Below are positions 1-9,045 of a stretch of 64,000 nt of DNA, piece after piece. Position 1 is the first letter of the stretch; every line of letters starts with the position of its first letter. This stretch comes from CAVSUR01 sp963731285 (lineage in GTDB: Bacteria > Actinomycetota > Actinomycetes > Streptosporangiales > Streptosporangiaceae): assembly GCA_963731285.1 (NCBI GenBank), contig CAVSUR010000016.1:1-64000 (forward strand). The letters run 5' to 3'. Both the position numbers and the translations under genes were made by a program. The notes beneath the pieces were generated by a model. That model searched no databases and was not told the origin of the DNA. It worked only from the letters and a program-made list of their open reading frames with translations.

Positions 1-34
1 TCGCGGCTCTTCGGGGGCTGGTCACTTCTCGCAA

Positions 35-421
35 CGGCTAGCTGAGCGTTGTCCGTTTGCAGTGCACCGTACTCTGCGGTGCTGGTTGCCGAGGTTGCGA
101 AAGCCGAAGGCGATCCGGGCGGCGTCTTTGATGAGCCTGTTGTTCGCCTCGGTGGCGGCGTTGGTGATGCCGGTGTCGATGAACGCCAGGATCTGCGGTC
201 ACCAGGCCTCGATCGTCTTGGCCAGGGTGGTGGCTTCCGGGACATGGGCGCGGGCGCACCAGTCGTAGAACGCGAACAGCCTGTTACTGATCTCGGAGCG
301 GGCGGGTGGCCTCCTGGGCCAGGATCTCGGTCCGCATCGCGAGTAGCCCTGGTCTGACAGTCGCTCCCGGCCGGGCAGCTGCCGCCGCCGGTTCGCCCAC
401 GCCGGATCGGTGGCCGTGCCG
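35..421 (-). pseudogene. ISL3-family transposase, C-terminal fragment
   Basis: Read on the minus strand, the piece has the ISL3 signatures DPAWANRRR, then RLFAFYDWCARAHVP, then TNAATEANNRLIKDAAR and GFRNLGN near the C-terminus. These belong to the end of ISL3 DDE transposases. The reading frame shifts between the first two blocks, and one conserved Trp codon (TGG) before PQILAFIDTG is a TGA stop, so the gene is dead. The matching upstream part of an ISL3 transposase lies at about 18,111-18,426, ending where this piece starts. The two appear to be one gene separated by about 17.7 kb. No terminal repeat is visible within the first 35 bases. Confidence 0.72.
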
Positions 422-1092
422 CCTGGTCGCGGACCTGATGCGCGAACTGGGGCTGCGGGCCTGCCAGCCGCGGGTTTATAAGCGCACCACTATCCCCGGT
501 GAGCAGCCGGTGGCCAGCCCGGACCTGATCGGCCGGGACTTCACCGCCACCGCCCCAGGCACCCGGCTGGTGGGTGACATCACCTACCTGCGCACCGGCG
601 AGGGCTGGCTCTACCTGGCCACGGTCATCGACCTGGCCACCCGGATGGTGACCGGCTGGCAGGTCGCGGACCACATGCGGACCAGCCTGGTCACCGACGC
701 CCTGCAGATGGCCATCACCCACGGCCACGTCGCACCCGGCGCGATCTTCCACAGCGACAAGGGAGCGCAATACACCTCGGCCGGCTTCGCCCGGTTCTGC
801 CAGGCCCGCAGCATCCGCACCAGCACCGGCCGGACCGGGGTGTGCTGGGACAACGCCGCCGCCGAGAGCTTCTCCGGCGCGCTGAAGAACGAGATGTACT
901 ACCGGCAGGCCTACTCAGACCGTGCCCATGCCAGGTCCGCCGTCGCGGACTACATCGAAGTCTTCTACAACCGCCAGCGACTCCACTCAGCACTCGGCTA
1001 CCGGACACCCGCCGAGGCACTCACCGACTACCAGAACACAGCAACCGCAGCATGATCAACTAGCCGAGGAACTGTCCAAGATCCTTAACACA
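412..1092 (+). mobile_element. IS3-family element, right half (orfB C-terminal part plus right inverted repeat)
   Basis: Coding for the integrase core runs to the stop at 1055. The DDE triad is visible: D in LVGDITYLRT, D in FHSDKGAQYTS and E in NAAAESFSGALKNE, followed by the usual end YNRQRLHSALGYRTPAEAL. The HTH_21 N-terminal part of OrfB is missing; recognisable homology starts at LVADLMRELGL near 423. The right terminal repeat at 1072-1092 matches, as an inverted repeat, the sequence 17524-17544 at 19 of 21 positions. The missing left half of what looks like the same element therefore sits at 17,524-18,110. Any open frame upstream of about 412 runs into antisense ISL3 sequence and is not part of this protein. 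Confidence 0.85.
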
Positions 1093-1396
1093 GCTCAATG
1101 ATCGTGACATTGCCTGCGGGCGCAAGGCCGGCGCGGCACGTGCCGGCCGCGCCGTCATCCCCGGGCGGCAGCGGGGCCCCGGCTGGCCTGTCGTGTGACC
1201 GCGGCTGTCGCTAAGCGTGAGGTGCTAAGCGGCGCACAAGGAGCCAGGCCGAGCCGATCGCCGACTCTGTCCCTGTTAGCAGTCGCGCCGGCGGCTGTGC
1301 GCCGGGCGCAGAACATCCAGTTCAGCTCACGACATCTGTGCGCTGCGCCTCATCGTGGCGTGAGCGGTCATTCGCTTGGCGTTTTGCCCCGGTTCT
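1093..1396. other. Intergenic stretch, no gene seen
   Basis: No frame here has recognisable protein features. A GC-rich inverted repeat (GGCGCGGC near 1131 against GCCGCGCC near 1147) could form a short hairpin after the IS3 remnant. There is no T-tract, so it is not called a terminator. Confidence 0.4.
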
Positions 1397-2539
1397 TCAG
1401 ATGGGCAGTCGCAGGCCAGCGTCGGCGATGAAGCGGGTCAGGGCGATCCGCTGGTCGATGTGGTCGCCGGTAACGGATGAGATCGGCTCACGGAAGGGCA
1501 GGGAGGTGAATGCGGCGCGGATGGCCAGGCTGCCGATGTAGCCGGCCTGGACGTCGTCCAGGGTCGCGGGCTGCCTCCCTTTCTCCATTCCCGATGTGTA
1601 GGCGGCGGGCAGCCTGGCGTGGATGGCTGGCAGGTCCGCGGCAGGCATGACGCCGGCGTGCACGAGTCCGACGAGAAGCTGTGCGAGGTCGAACCCGACC
1701 GCGAGCGGGCACTGGAACGCGACGTCGATCGCCACGAGCGTGCCCGGTTCGGCGACCGGGATCAGCAGGTTCTGCGGGCTGGCATCGCCGTGGGGCAAGG
1801 CCTGCGGCAGCTGATCGAGCCGGTCGAGGATGGCCGGGGCGCGGGCGGCCAGCTCGACCAGGTCGGCTCTCAGTCCCGCTCCGCCGGCGGCGGCCATGCG
1901 CGGGTGTGCCCACAGATCGTGTGACCGCAGCCAGGGCAGCGCCGGCTGGACCGTGCCGTCGTAGTAGCGGCGCAGTCCGTATCCGGGGGGTACCGGGCAG
2001 GCGGCGATCAGGTCCGGGTCGCGGCGGTTCGCGGCCAGCGTGCCGAGGCGTTCCGCGGCCATGTCAAACCGGGCCGCAGTCCAGGCCTCGTCACTGGCGG
2101 CGATGTCTTCCATCCACACGGCGACCCGGTCCTCGGGCAGCTCGATGACGCGGTACAGCGCGGGCACGCGGAGCCCGGCCGGGAGGCGGCCCGCAAACGA
2201 GGGCTTCCAGGCACCGAGTTCGGCTCGCCACGGAAAGCTGGTCAGGAAGTCCTCTCGCACTTCATCTGGCACCCGGTCCAGCAGGCGCCAGTGCCGGGGA
2301 TGCTGCAGCACCTTGACGAACACCGACCAGGGCTCCCCGTCGGCCGTGACACCTCGCAGCCGGGCCAGGGCACCGGTCGCCGGTGAGCCGGACTGGTAGG
2401 GCACCGTCTCAGCACGCCACTGACCCACGGCCGCCCGGTGGCCGACTGCGGCCGAGACCAGGGATGTGAGCTCGGCAGCGGAGGGCACCGCATCGCGGGG
2501 CAGGCCACCGGCGGCCAGGTCGGTCGGCATTGCTTCCAC
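1397..2539 (-). CDS. Aminoglycoside/choline-kinase-like phosphotransferase (APH family)
   Basis: A 380-residue protein with the APH/choline-kinase fold. A Lys in the N-lobe (about residue 75, in FVKVL), the catalytic loop HGDASPQN (250-257) and the metal-binding Asp in IDVAFQ (about 272) are all present, so it should be an active ATP-dependent small-molecule kinase. The substrate cannot be told; members of this group act on aminoglycosides, macrolides, choline or homoserine, and many are uncharacterised. It could also start three codons later (MPTDL). It is divergent from a MarR regulator, with two matching palindromes in the 53-bp gap, so MarR control is likely. No truncation or frameshift is visible, unlike most of the island. 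Confidence 0.85.
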   Translation of the reverse strand: MEAMPTDLAAGGLPRDAVPSAAELTSLVSAAVGHRAAVGQWRAETVPYQSGSPATGALARLRGVTADGEPWSVFVKVLQHPRHWRLLDRVPDEVREDFLTSFPWRAELGAWKPSFAGRLPAGLRVPALYRVIELPEDRVAVWMEDIAASDEAWTAARFDMAAERLGTLAANRRDPDLIAACPVPPGYGLRRYYDGTVQPALPWLRSHDLWAHPRMAAAGGAGLRADLVELAARAPAILDRLDQLPQALPHGDASPQNLLIPVAEPGTLVAIDVAFQCPLAVGFDLAQLLVGLVHAGVMPAADLPAIHARLPAAYTSGMEKGRQPATLDDVQAGYIGSLAIRAAFTSLPFREPISSVTGDHIDQRIALTRFIADAGLRLPI

Positions 2540-2550
2540 CCCGCTGTAGT

Positions 2551-2593
2551 AAGGTTACCTGAGCTTCCTGCCTGCGATGCTAAGGTAACCTTA
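2551..2593. promoter_or_regulatory. Paired palindromic operator between APH-type kinase and MarR gene
   Basis: AAGGTTACCT (2551-2560) and TAAGGTAACCTTA (2581-2593) are each near-perfect palindromes of the same AAGGTNACCTT type, with centres about 31 bp apart (about three helix turns). The second overlaps the first base of the MarR ATG at 2593. Dual sites in a divergent MarR promoter usually mediate autorepression plus control of the neighbour. The MarR mRNA would be leaderless or nearly so, because the operator abuts the start codon and leaves no room for a Shine-Dalgarno sequence. Confidence 0.7.
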
Positions 2594-3036
2594 TGGATCT
2601 GGTCAAGGACCACCGGGATATGCCGCTGGCCGCGCTGATGGAGCAGCTGTGGCGCCGGATCAAGTCAGAACTCGACGTGACCGCTCGCGAACTCGCACCC
2701 GATCTGAGGCCGTCGCACGTCCGCCTGCTCAGCCTCACGCCGGCCGGCGGCAGCCGGCTCGGCGACCTCGCCAGCCAGGCCGGCATGACCGCGCAATCGC
2801 TCGGAGAATTCGTCGACACGCTCAGCCAGGCCGGCTATGCCGAGGTCGTCCCCGATCCGGCTGACCGCCGGGCCCGGCTTGTCCGGCCTACCCCGCGCGG
2901 CGCCGAGATCGGGCAGGCCATGAACGCCCGCGTCCACGACCTGGAAGACCACTGGTCCCGGAGCTTCGGCGACCAGCAATGGCGGGCCTTCCGGGAGATG
3001 CTGATCTCACTCGGCCGGCCCATGGTCCCTCAGTGA
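2593..3036 (+). CDS. MarR-family transcriptional regulator
   Basis: A 147-residue protein of normal MarR length. A central winged helix-turn-helix (about 40-105) starts at LRPSHVRLL, has the recognition region GDLASQAGMTAQSLGEFVDTL, and the wing DPADRRARLVRPTPRG with its typical DxRxR pattern. The N- and C-terminal helices form the dimer interface in this family. It is divergent from the APH-type kinase and its start codon overlaps a palindrome repeated in the shared promoter. It probably represses itself and the kinase until a small ligand binds. The ligand is unknown. Confidence 0.88.
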   Translation: MDLVKDHRDMPLAALMEQLWRRIKSELDVTARELAPDLRPSHVRLLSLTPAGGSRLGDLASQAGMTAQSLGEFVDTLSQAGYAEVVPDPADRRARLVRPTPRGAEIGQAMNARVHDLEDHWSRSFGDQQWRAFREMLISLGRPMVPQ

Positions 3037-3543
3037 GCCACGACCAGCCCGCCTCCTGCCAGCGCTGAACCTCTGAAGGCCGGTCTGCCGGCAGCCCGGG
3101 CCCCGGCAACTGACAGGAACGCACTCACGCATCAGAGGTCGATCACGGCATGTCTGCAAAGAGGCAGCGCCCAGATAAGCCAGTTCGGCGCGACAGCGGG
3201 CAGCCACCTTGGCGGCCAGGTTGCCAACCATATCGGTGGATCTTGGCGCGCTATCCCGGCGGAAGTTGTAACGCTCTGCGATCGCTGTCAGCCAGTTGCC
3301 AGCCGCTCGGCAAGTTTGCCAAGCCCGTGCTTGAAATAAAGCACTCGGGTTGCGCTGATCGCTTTCGCCAGGCATCCCAAGGGCCCGATCCCGTGGGCCG
3401 CATGCCCAAGCCGCCCCTCCCCGGTTCCGCTGGGCCATGTCCGGCCTGCATCGGCCCGGATCCGGCGAAGCGGGTTTACCGTGGGCGCTCGATGGAGCTA
3501 TTGTGCGAAAGCTGCAGGAGGGCCGAGGGGAGCGGGGGCTTCG
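3037..3543. other. Intergenic stretch containing one copy of a dispersed repeat
   Basis: About 500 bases without a convincing gene. The only clear structure is the 103-bp repeat at 3238-3340. A long open frame on the minus strand crosses the repeat but shows no domain and runs into the antisense of the next gene, so it is not accepted. Confidence 0.45.
3238..3340 (+). repeat. Dispersed 103-bp repeat, copy A
   Basis: Runs from GGATCTTGGCGCGCTATC to TTGAAATAAA and matches 17375-17477 in the same orientation with roughly ten differences. Both copies lie in otherwise gene-poor DNA and near IS debris. Read on the minus strand both copies keep an open frame containing AERYNFRRDSAPRS, so the repeat may be a fragment of a mobile or coding unit. 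No terminal inverted repeats are visible. Confidence 0.85.
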
Positions 3544-4930
3544 ATGGGTCGTCGGCGCAGGTATCCACGAGTCCTGTGTGCCGCGGGGGCGGCCGTTGCG
3601 AGCGCGGTCATGCTGGCCCCGGCGGGCGCGGCGGGCGCGGCCACTTCGCCGAGTCCCTATTTCGACACGTGGTCGATGTTCGGCCATGATGCGCAGCACT
3701 CAGGGGTTTCGCCGGACACCGCCATCGGTGCGTCTTCGGCAACCAGCCTGGGTAAGAAGTGGTCGCAGCCGCTGGGAGTGAATCGGACCAGCCGTCGCCG
3801 GCCGTCGCCTACAACCCGCAGGAAGCAGGCACTCGTCTACGACGTGACCTATACCGGTGTCGCGTCGGCGTTCAACGCTTCGACCGGGGCACTGGTCTGG
3901 CAGCGGACGGTGGGACCGAACGTGTACTCCTCGCCCGCCGTGTACAGCAACACCGTGTACTTCGGCGACAACGAGGGAACGCTGGAGGCGCTCAACGCGG
4001 CCACCGGGGCGGTGGAGTGCACGTTTACCCTGCCTGTCTCCCCGCCGGCCACCGAACCGGGCCGCATCTTCTCCTCTCCCGTGGTCGGCAACGTCGACGG
4101 CACGGGCCCGACCGTGTTCTTCGGCGATGCGGGCGTCTCGTCGGGGTCGGGCGAGACCCTAACGACGGTCACATGTGGGCCGTCACCGGCGTCGGCAACA
4201 CCGCCGGAAGCTGCAAGAAAAGATGGTCGTACAACAACTGGGTCAACAAGGGCACGAACGGCACCATGAGCGGTGTCTGGATCGAGCCTGCGCTGGCCCA
4301 GGAGAGCAATGGCACCTGGGCCGTCGTGTTCGGCACGAGCAACCCCGATCGGCCGTTTACGCCCTCAACGCCGTCACCGGGTCCCTGCTGTGGCGCTTCC
4401 AACAGCGCAGAACGGCCCGGACGAGGACGTCGGCACCGGGCCCACGATCGGCGCACCGGGCGCCAATGGCTTCGCCGACGGGGTCGTGTACATCGACGGC
4501 AAGGACGGCATCGAATACGCGCTCGACCTGCTTACCGGTAAGCAGATCTGGTCGTTCACGCTGGGCGCAGGCAGCGGAAACGCCCTGGCAGTCTCGGAGG
4601 CGGCGCTGGCCGGCAACACCCTCGTGGTCGGCTTCGCCGGGTCGGTGTTCGCGCTCAACGCCACAACGGGCGCCAAGATCTGGAAGGTCACGCCCGGCGG
4701 GACCATCCAGGCCTCGATCGCGGTCTCCGGCGGACCGGGCGACCAGGTGCTGTTCACCGGCGACCTCAATGACCACGAGTACGGCTTCAGCCTCGCAAGC
4801 GGAGCCAAGGTGTTCGCCTTCACCACCAGCGGCAAGATCCAGGACTCGTCAGCGGTGGCAAAGGGGGTGCTTTACTTCGCCGCAGGCGGCACTCTGTACG
4901 CCTACGCCCCGGGGCTGCGGTCAGAGCCTG
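3544..4930 (+). pseudogene. Secreted PQQ-like beta-propeller protein, frameshifted
   Basis: Begins with a Sec-type signal peptide (MGRRRRYPRV, then an Ala/Val-rich core, cut near AGAAT), preceded by a G-rich ribosome-binding site. Repeats of the PQQ/BamB-like kind follow: FNASTGALVWQRTVG, LNAATGAVECTF, LNAVTGSLLWRF, LDLLTGKQIWSF and LNATTGAKIWKV, each a propeller blade. The frame must change near 3778, 3832, 4150, 4345 and 4400 to follow the protein. The end after YAYAPG runs straight into antisense RDD remains, so the natural C-terminus is missing or just lost. Its role would have been extracellular or cell-surface; the ligand is unknown. Confidence 0.75.
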
Positions 4931-5250
4931 AGCACGATGGTGTTGGCGGCGCAGTCGTGGAGGCCGCGCAGATCCCGGTCGGTGACCAGCGGCGGACCAC
5001 CGCCAGCAGCGGCGCCCACCCGAACCCGACCGGCCTGCCGTCCAGCCGCGCCACCCGGATGCCCCATCACCCGCTTGCCGATCCTCATCCCGGCCAGCGC
5101 GGGAGCAGATAGGTCCCCCTCGCGAAGATGGCCAGCGTCCAGAACTGGGTGCGGAAGATGACGAGCGATGTCACCATGCACACCAGCTAGTCGATCACCA
5201 CTGCCACCAGCGGCCTGCCTATCCCGGCGACTAACCCGGGGGCCGTCGGC
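4921..5250 (-). pseudogene. RDD-family membrane protein remnant
   Basis: In several minus-strand frames the pieces AGIGRPLVAVVID, LVIFRTQFWTLAIFA, GMRIGKRVMG, IRVARLDGRPVGFG and DRDLRGLHDCAANTIVL appear in the order expected of RDD proteins (small multi-helix membrane proteins named for an Arg-Asp-Asp motif). In-frame stops and at least two shifts break it, and the N-terminus is not resolved. It overlaps the 3' end of the propeller gene tail to tail. Function in this family is mostly unknown; some members affect ion transport or sporulation. Confidence 0.6.
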
Positions 5251-5312
5251 GGCAGGTGCCCGGGTCGCTGGACAAGATGCTCGACACCCTGGAGGCGGAC
5301 TTCGAGTGCCTC

Positions 5313-5399
5313 GCAAAGCACCCGGCTGAAGACTCCCGCCGAAGCGCTCAACGACCACCTACTGTCGGCCCAGCAAGGCAGTGTTGCGTCCACCGGTTG
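5313..5399 (+). pseudogene. IS30-family transposase, last ~28 codons
   Basis: The end LKTPAEALNDHLLSAQQG followed by SVASTG and a TGA stop matches the typical C-terminus of actinobacterial IS30 transposases (PRKTLGWKTPAEAL...). Everything upstream, including the catalytic residues, is gone or scrambled. It lies directly against another IS remnant. Confidence 0.55.
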
Positions 5400-5400
5400 A

Positions 5401-5738
5401 ATCCGCCCAATATACGTCCATTGCCTTCACCGAGCGGCTCGCCGCGGCCGGGTCTCCGCCTCCGTCGGCACCGTCGGCGACGCCTGCGATAACGCCCTGG
5501 CCGAGTCGGTGATCGGGCTGTTCAAGACCGAGCTGATCACGCCCCGCGGACCCTGGCGGACTGCCGAGCAGGTCGAGATCGCCACCCTCGAGTACGTCGA
5601 CTGGTTCAACCACCGGCGGCTCTACGAAGCCTGCGGAGACATCCCGCCCGCCGAACTCGAAGCCGCCTACTACAGTCGCAACACCAGCCTCGCCGAGGCC
5701 GGATGACTCAAAAAACGAGTCTCCGGACACTCCCGCTC
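5401..5738 (+). pseudogene. IS3-family transposase OrfB, C-terminal remnant with end repeat
   Basis: The pieces QYTSIAFTERLAAAG, then DACDNALAESVIGLFKTELI, PRGPWRTAEQVEIATLEYVD and WFNHRRLYEACGDIPPAELE are the end of an IS3-group integrase core, including the final Glu of the DDE triad (LAESVIG). One base is missing near 5452, which breaks the frame; the remainder is open from 5509 to the TGA at 5706. The following CGAGTCTCCGGACACTCC resembles an IS3 terminal repeat. The first two catalytic Asp regions are absent. It is a different IS3 subgroup from the element at the island borders. Confidence 0.75.
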
Positions 5739-5900
5739 GATTCAGACCGCAAGTTCGGGTTGGTGTGAATGCGCCGCTGTCATCTCTGCCAATGAGTTCC
5801 GAACGGCTCTCCTTGTGCGGCCGACGGATAAGTGCTTGGATCTCACGGTGAAGGGCGTCCGGCGGACCCCTAACGTTGGGCACGAAGGGGTACCCCGACA

Positions 5901-5908
5901 AAAGGAGG
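5901..5908 (+). promoter_or_regulatory. Strong Shine-Dalgarno sequence for the secreted protein gene
   Basis: AAAGGAGG lies four bases before the ATG at 5913 and fixes that start. Just upstream, GGGGTACCCC (5887-5896) is a perfect 10-bp palindrome that could be a regulator site. Confidence 0.6.
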
Positions 5909-5912
5909 GCCC

Positions 5913-7591
5913 ATGCCCAGACACACTCGTACGTATAAGCGAACGTGGTTAATAGCCGCGGTAGGCGTCAGCCTCTTCGCCGGCCAGGCGCTGCTTGGCG
6001 TGGCGGCGAACGCGGCTCCGGCGGCACAGGGCGGCGTGCGCCCGCGCGCGATGGGCGAACTCGACTGCAACGGCTGGAGCAAGATTCAGAAGCCGGCGGC
6101 TTCTCACAAGCTGCTCTGCACCGACATCCGTGGCATCAACGGCCATTACTCCCGGTTCTACGACAACGGCCACTACATCGGCCACGACGAGCCATCCATC
6201 CGGTTCCTGTCCAACCGTCCCGGCTCCGGCAACAACGTGAACTTCACCGAGACCCTCCCCCGGGACCCGGCGGCGCTGCCGGGCAACAGCCATCCCGGCC
6301 ACGACGTCACCCACTGGTTCGAACTGAGCCCCGCGCCGTGGTTCGGGATGAGCATCTGTGACCCGAACTCCTACCCGCAGACCAAGTGCACGCCCAACAG
6401 CGACACCAACGCGCCGCACGGCACGTTCCCCGGCGGTGGCGCCGCGTTCATGGAGATGCAGTTCTACCCGCCCGGCTTCGCCCCGTTTAGCGACTCGGTG
6501 AGCTGCAACAATACCCACTGGTGCGCGGCGCTCAACATCGACTCGCTCGAGGCCACCGACCACAGCGGCCCGAACCCGAACTGCGAGGAGCCGGTGAACT
6601 TCGCCTTCATCCAGCGAAACGGCAGGCCCGCCGGGCCGCCCAGCCCGCAGCTCTCCAACGCGGGCGACGTTCACGCCCAACAGCCAGACGCTGATGATGA
6701 ACCCCGGTGACGTCGTGCGCACCCACATGTTCGACGCGAACCTCGGCGACGGGAAACACGCGCTCAAGATCGTCATCAGCGACCTAACCACCGGGCAGAG
6801 CGGGTTCATGATCGCCTCGGCTGCCAACGGCTTCATGAACACCAACTACGTCACCTGTGCCGGCACGCCGTTCAACTTCCAGCCGCTGTTCAACACCGCC
6901 CGGGTGGCGAACTCCATCGGCTGGTCGGTGCTGCTGTCCGGCATCCTCACCCAGTACGAGACCGGGCACTTCATCCCGTGCAGCAAGCGTCACCGGGCCG
7001 TTCCCCGTCGGGAGTCACCGACACTTCCTGGACGACCTGCCACGGGGCCTACGAGAACGCGGGACCGCCCGACGGCACCCAGGACAGCCAGGAAGTAGCG
7101 GACGCGCTCTGCTACAAGAAGGGCGACACGCACGGCGGGACGGCGCCGCCGAACCTGGTCACCGGCTGCCTGGACGACTTCACGCAAAACGGTGACCTGG
7201 ACTTCGACGGCACGCCGTACTACGCCGACTGGCCTACCTCGACGGATCCCGACAAGTGGCCGTCGACGTTCCTCCAGCACCAACCCACGACCGTGGGCGG
7301 GGCCAGGTACTCGAAGATCCAGTTCGAGACCGACCTTCCTGCGAGCGAGATGCACACCTGCGGGCCGAACACTCCGGCAGGCTGCACGGTCCCGCCGCCC
7401 ACGGCCCGGGGCACTTCTACCCGTACTACACGCAGGCGAAGGTCGGCGGGCAGTGCGTGTGGGAGTTCGGCAACATGAGAAACGGCAACAGGTTCGGCGG
7501 AGACCGCCAGTATGCCCACCTGGTGCCGCACGGGTTCTTCAAGGGGCAGTTCGACTTCGCGAGCTCGCCGCTGCGCAACCCGAACTGCTGA
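5913..7591 (+). pseudogene. Large secreted Cys-containing protein of unknown function, frameshifted
   Basis: The first 265 codons are clean: a signal peptide (MPRHTRTYKR, hydrophobic core, cut near NAAPA), then a mature domain rich in Cys, His, Asn and Pro (ELDCNGW, LLCTDIRG, HDVTHWFELSP, SICDPNSYPQTKC). To follow the protein the frame must change near 6668, 6988, 7012 and 7398, after which it ends at FASSPLRNPNC and TGA. Joined length is about 560 residues with at least ten Cys, which suggests an exported, disulfide-stabilised protein. I do not recognise the family. A strong ribosome-binding site precedes it and a hairpin terminator follows, so it was a single-gene transcription unit. The shifts may be sequencing errors. 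Confidence 0.65.
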
Positions 7592-7642
7592 GCAGAGCGC
7601 CCTGATACGCGGAGCACAATGACCGCAAGTCCGGGCCACTGC

Positions 7643-7684
7643 GAATGCGCCGCCACGGCCGGTCCCGGCCGTGGCGGCGCATTC
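7643..7684 (+). terminator. Long perfect hairpin after the secreted protein gene
   Basis: An 18-bp perfect stem (7643-7660 with 7667-7684) and a 6-base loop GGTCCC, 50 bases after the stop, followed by AAATTT rather than a T-run. This is the usual form of strong intrinsic terminators in high-GC actinomycetes. Confidence 0.75.
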
Positions 7685-7861
7685 AAATTTGCTGCCGGTA
7701 TCACGTCCGGGCCCCTGGCGGGCGTCTTCGGGATGAGTGTTCGGCAATCGGAGCGGCAGACAACCGCTATCAGGAAAGGCACGATCCATGTCGACCTAAG
7801 CCTCAATCCACCGCGTAAATAGGGGTTCTCCCGGGCGCGGCAGTGCGAAAGGTGCCCTCTG

Positions 7862-8200
7862 AGCTGGGACGATGGGAGTTACTGAGGCTTCCATGGGGGG
7901 CGCGCAGCAGTCCGGTCATCAAGGCGCGCAGGCTCTTGTTGCTGATGCCGGTCGCTGCCAGCAGGGTGGTGCACAAGGCGCCGGCCAGGGCCTGGACCCG
8001 AGGATCGCCGAACCGCAGGGCCGGGGTCCTCCGCCCGTCCGCGTCGGTGGACGGGTGCGCGATCCGCTCAAAGGCCGGGCTCGCGAGGAGGTGCCCTGGC
8101 CGGCACGCTCAGTCTCGAGTATGCGCCGGTTGCACCCGCGAGCCTTGTCCTGCAGTTCGGCCAGGTTGTGGAGGCGGGCGTTGCAGCCAGGTCCCGGGGG
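7862..8200 (-). pseudogene. Remnant of a multicopy actinobacterial protein, possibly transposon-associated
   Basis: Minus-strand frames give RLHNLAELQDKARGCNRR, then RTPALRFGDPRVQALAGAL and LAATGISNKSLRALMTGLL. This reads like the C-terminal third of a protein family common in many copies in actinomycete genomes and often near IS elements. The frame changes at least once and both ends are lost. No catalytic motif is visible, so a function is not claimed. Confidence 0.4.
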
Positions 8201-8212
8201 ACGTTGACGACG

Positions 8213-8348
8213 GTCTCGATCCGCATCGCCCGGCCAGCCCTGGTCGCTGCGCTGGATCGTCACCCACATGATCGAGGAGTACGCGCGCCATAACGGACAC
8301 GCCGACTTGCTCCGCGAGCGCGTCGACGGCAGCACTGGCTATTACTGA
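8213..8348 (+). pseudogene. DinB/DUF664-family protein, C-terminal remnant
   Basis: SLRWIVTHMIEEYARHNGHA followed by DLLRERVDGSTGYY and TGA is the characteristic last helix of actinobacterial DinB-like (DUF664) proteins, which are small metal-binding four-helix bundles, some acting as thiol-dependent enzymes. The first three helices, and with them most metal ligands, are missing. The piece abuts a minus-strand remnant, which suggests a deletion junction near 8205. Confidence 0.6.
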
Positions 8349-8766
8349 GCGGCCAATAGCACCCCTGAGCTGCGTCCCTGCCACGCCAGCGTTGCCGTGC
8401 TCGAGCCTGGCGACGCCGACGCGGCCACGGACCCTGAAGACCTCAGCCTGCGCTGCCGCAGACGGGGGTGCTGATGGCCGCGTAAGGGGCGGCTGTTGCT
8501 GGTAGGTGTCCAGGTTGACGGGATTGCCGCGGTGGCTGTGCGGCGTTAAGAGTTTGGCTTAGCACACGGGTCGAGGAAATGGGCGGCGGTTGACTGCATC
8601 TGCCACGGGCCGCGCGCAGATCTTCCCTTCGAGTGCGGCCCGGACGAACTGATAAGTACCCGGCCCGGCCATGCGGGCGGTTGCGCGCTCGGTGAACCTG
8701 AACTGGATCTTGCTGGCGCCGCCCGCTGCCGTGGACCCGCGGCACGCGGCCGTGGGAGAGTGAGGC
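8349..8766. other. Degenerate intergenic stretch
   Basis: Several short frames on both strands are open, but none shows a recognisable domain or a ribosome-binding site. It probably holds decayed sequence between two gene remnants. Nothing else is seen. Confidence 0.35.
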
Positions 8767-9045
8767 ATGCCCAGGACTGCAGCAGCTAAGGGCCGTCCCG
8801 TGCCCCGACCCTTCGAGTTCCACTGGGGGAAGGGCCAGATCACCGAGGAGGCGTCCTTCACCGGCAAGTACACCGAGCCGGCCATCCAGTTGCTCGAGTA
8901 CGAAGGTGGCGGCCAGGGGATCCGGTTTTGCTACTACAGCCTCGAGGGGCGGTTCCAGCGCAGCCCAATGATGATCGACAGCGAGGACTCACTGGAGGGC
9001 CTACGGCGGCGCTCAAGTCGACGCCGAAGCTCCGGGCACTGCCCA
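8767..9045 (+). pseudogene. Conserved small hypothetical protein, 3' end damaged
   Basis: The open start MPRTAAAKGRPVPRPFEFHW and the segments SFTGKYTEPAIQLLEYEGG and GIRFCYYSLEGRFQRSPMM look like a genuine small conserved actinobacterial protein of about 110 residues. After EDSLEGL the protein continues in another frame (TAALKSTPKLRALP), so a base is gained or lost near 9005. The end collides with an antisense IS110 remnant, which probably replaced the last codons. No function is known to me. Confidence 0.45.

Noticed and set aside
3007..3699. 230-codon open frame on the minus strand across the repeat
   Set aside because: It has no domain, no ribosome-binding site and an Arg/Pro-rich composition, and it runs antisense into the propeller gene. 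The repeated part was kept as a repeat only.
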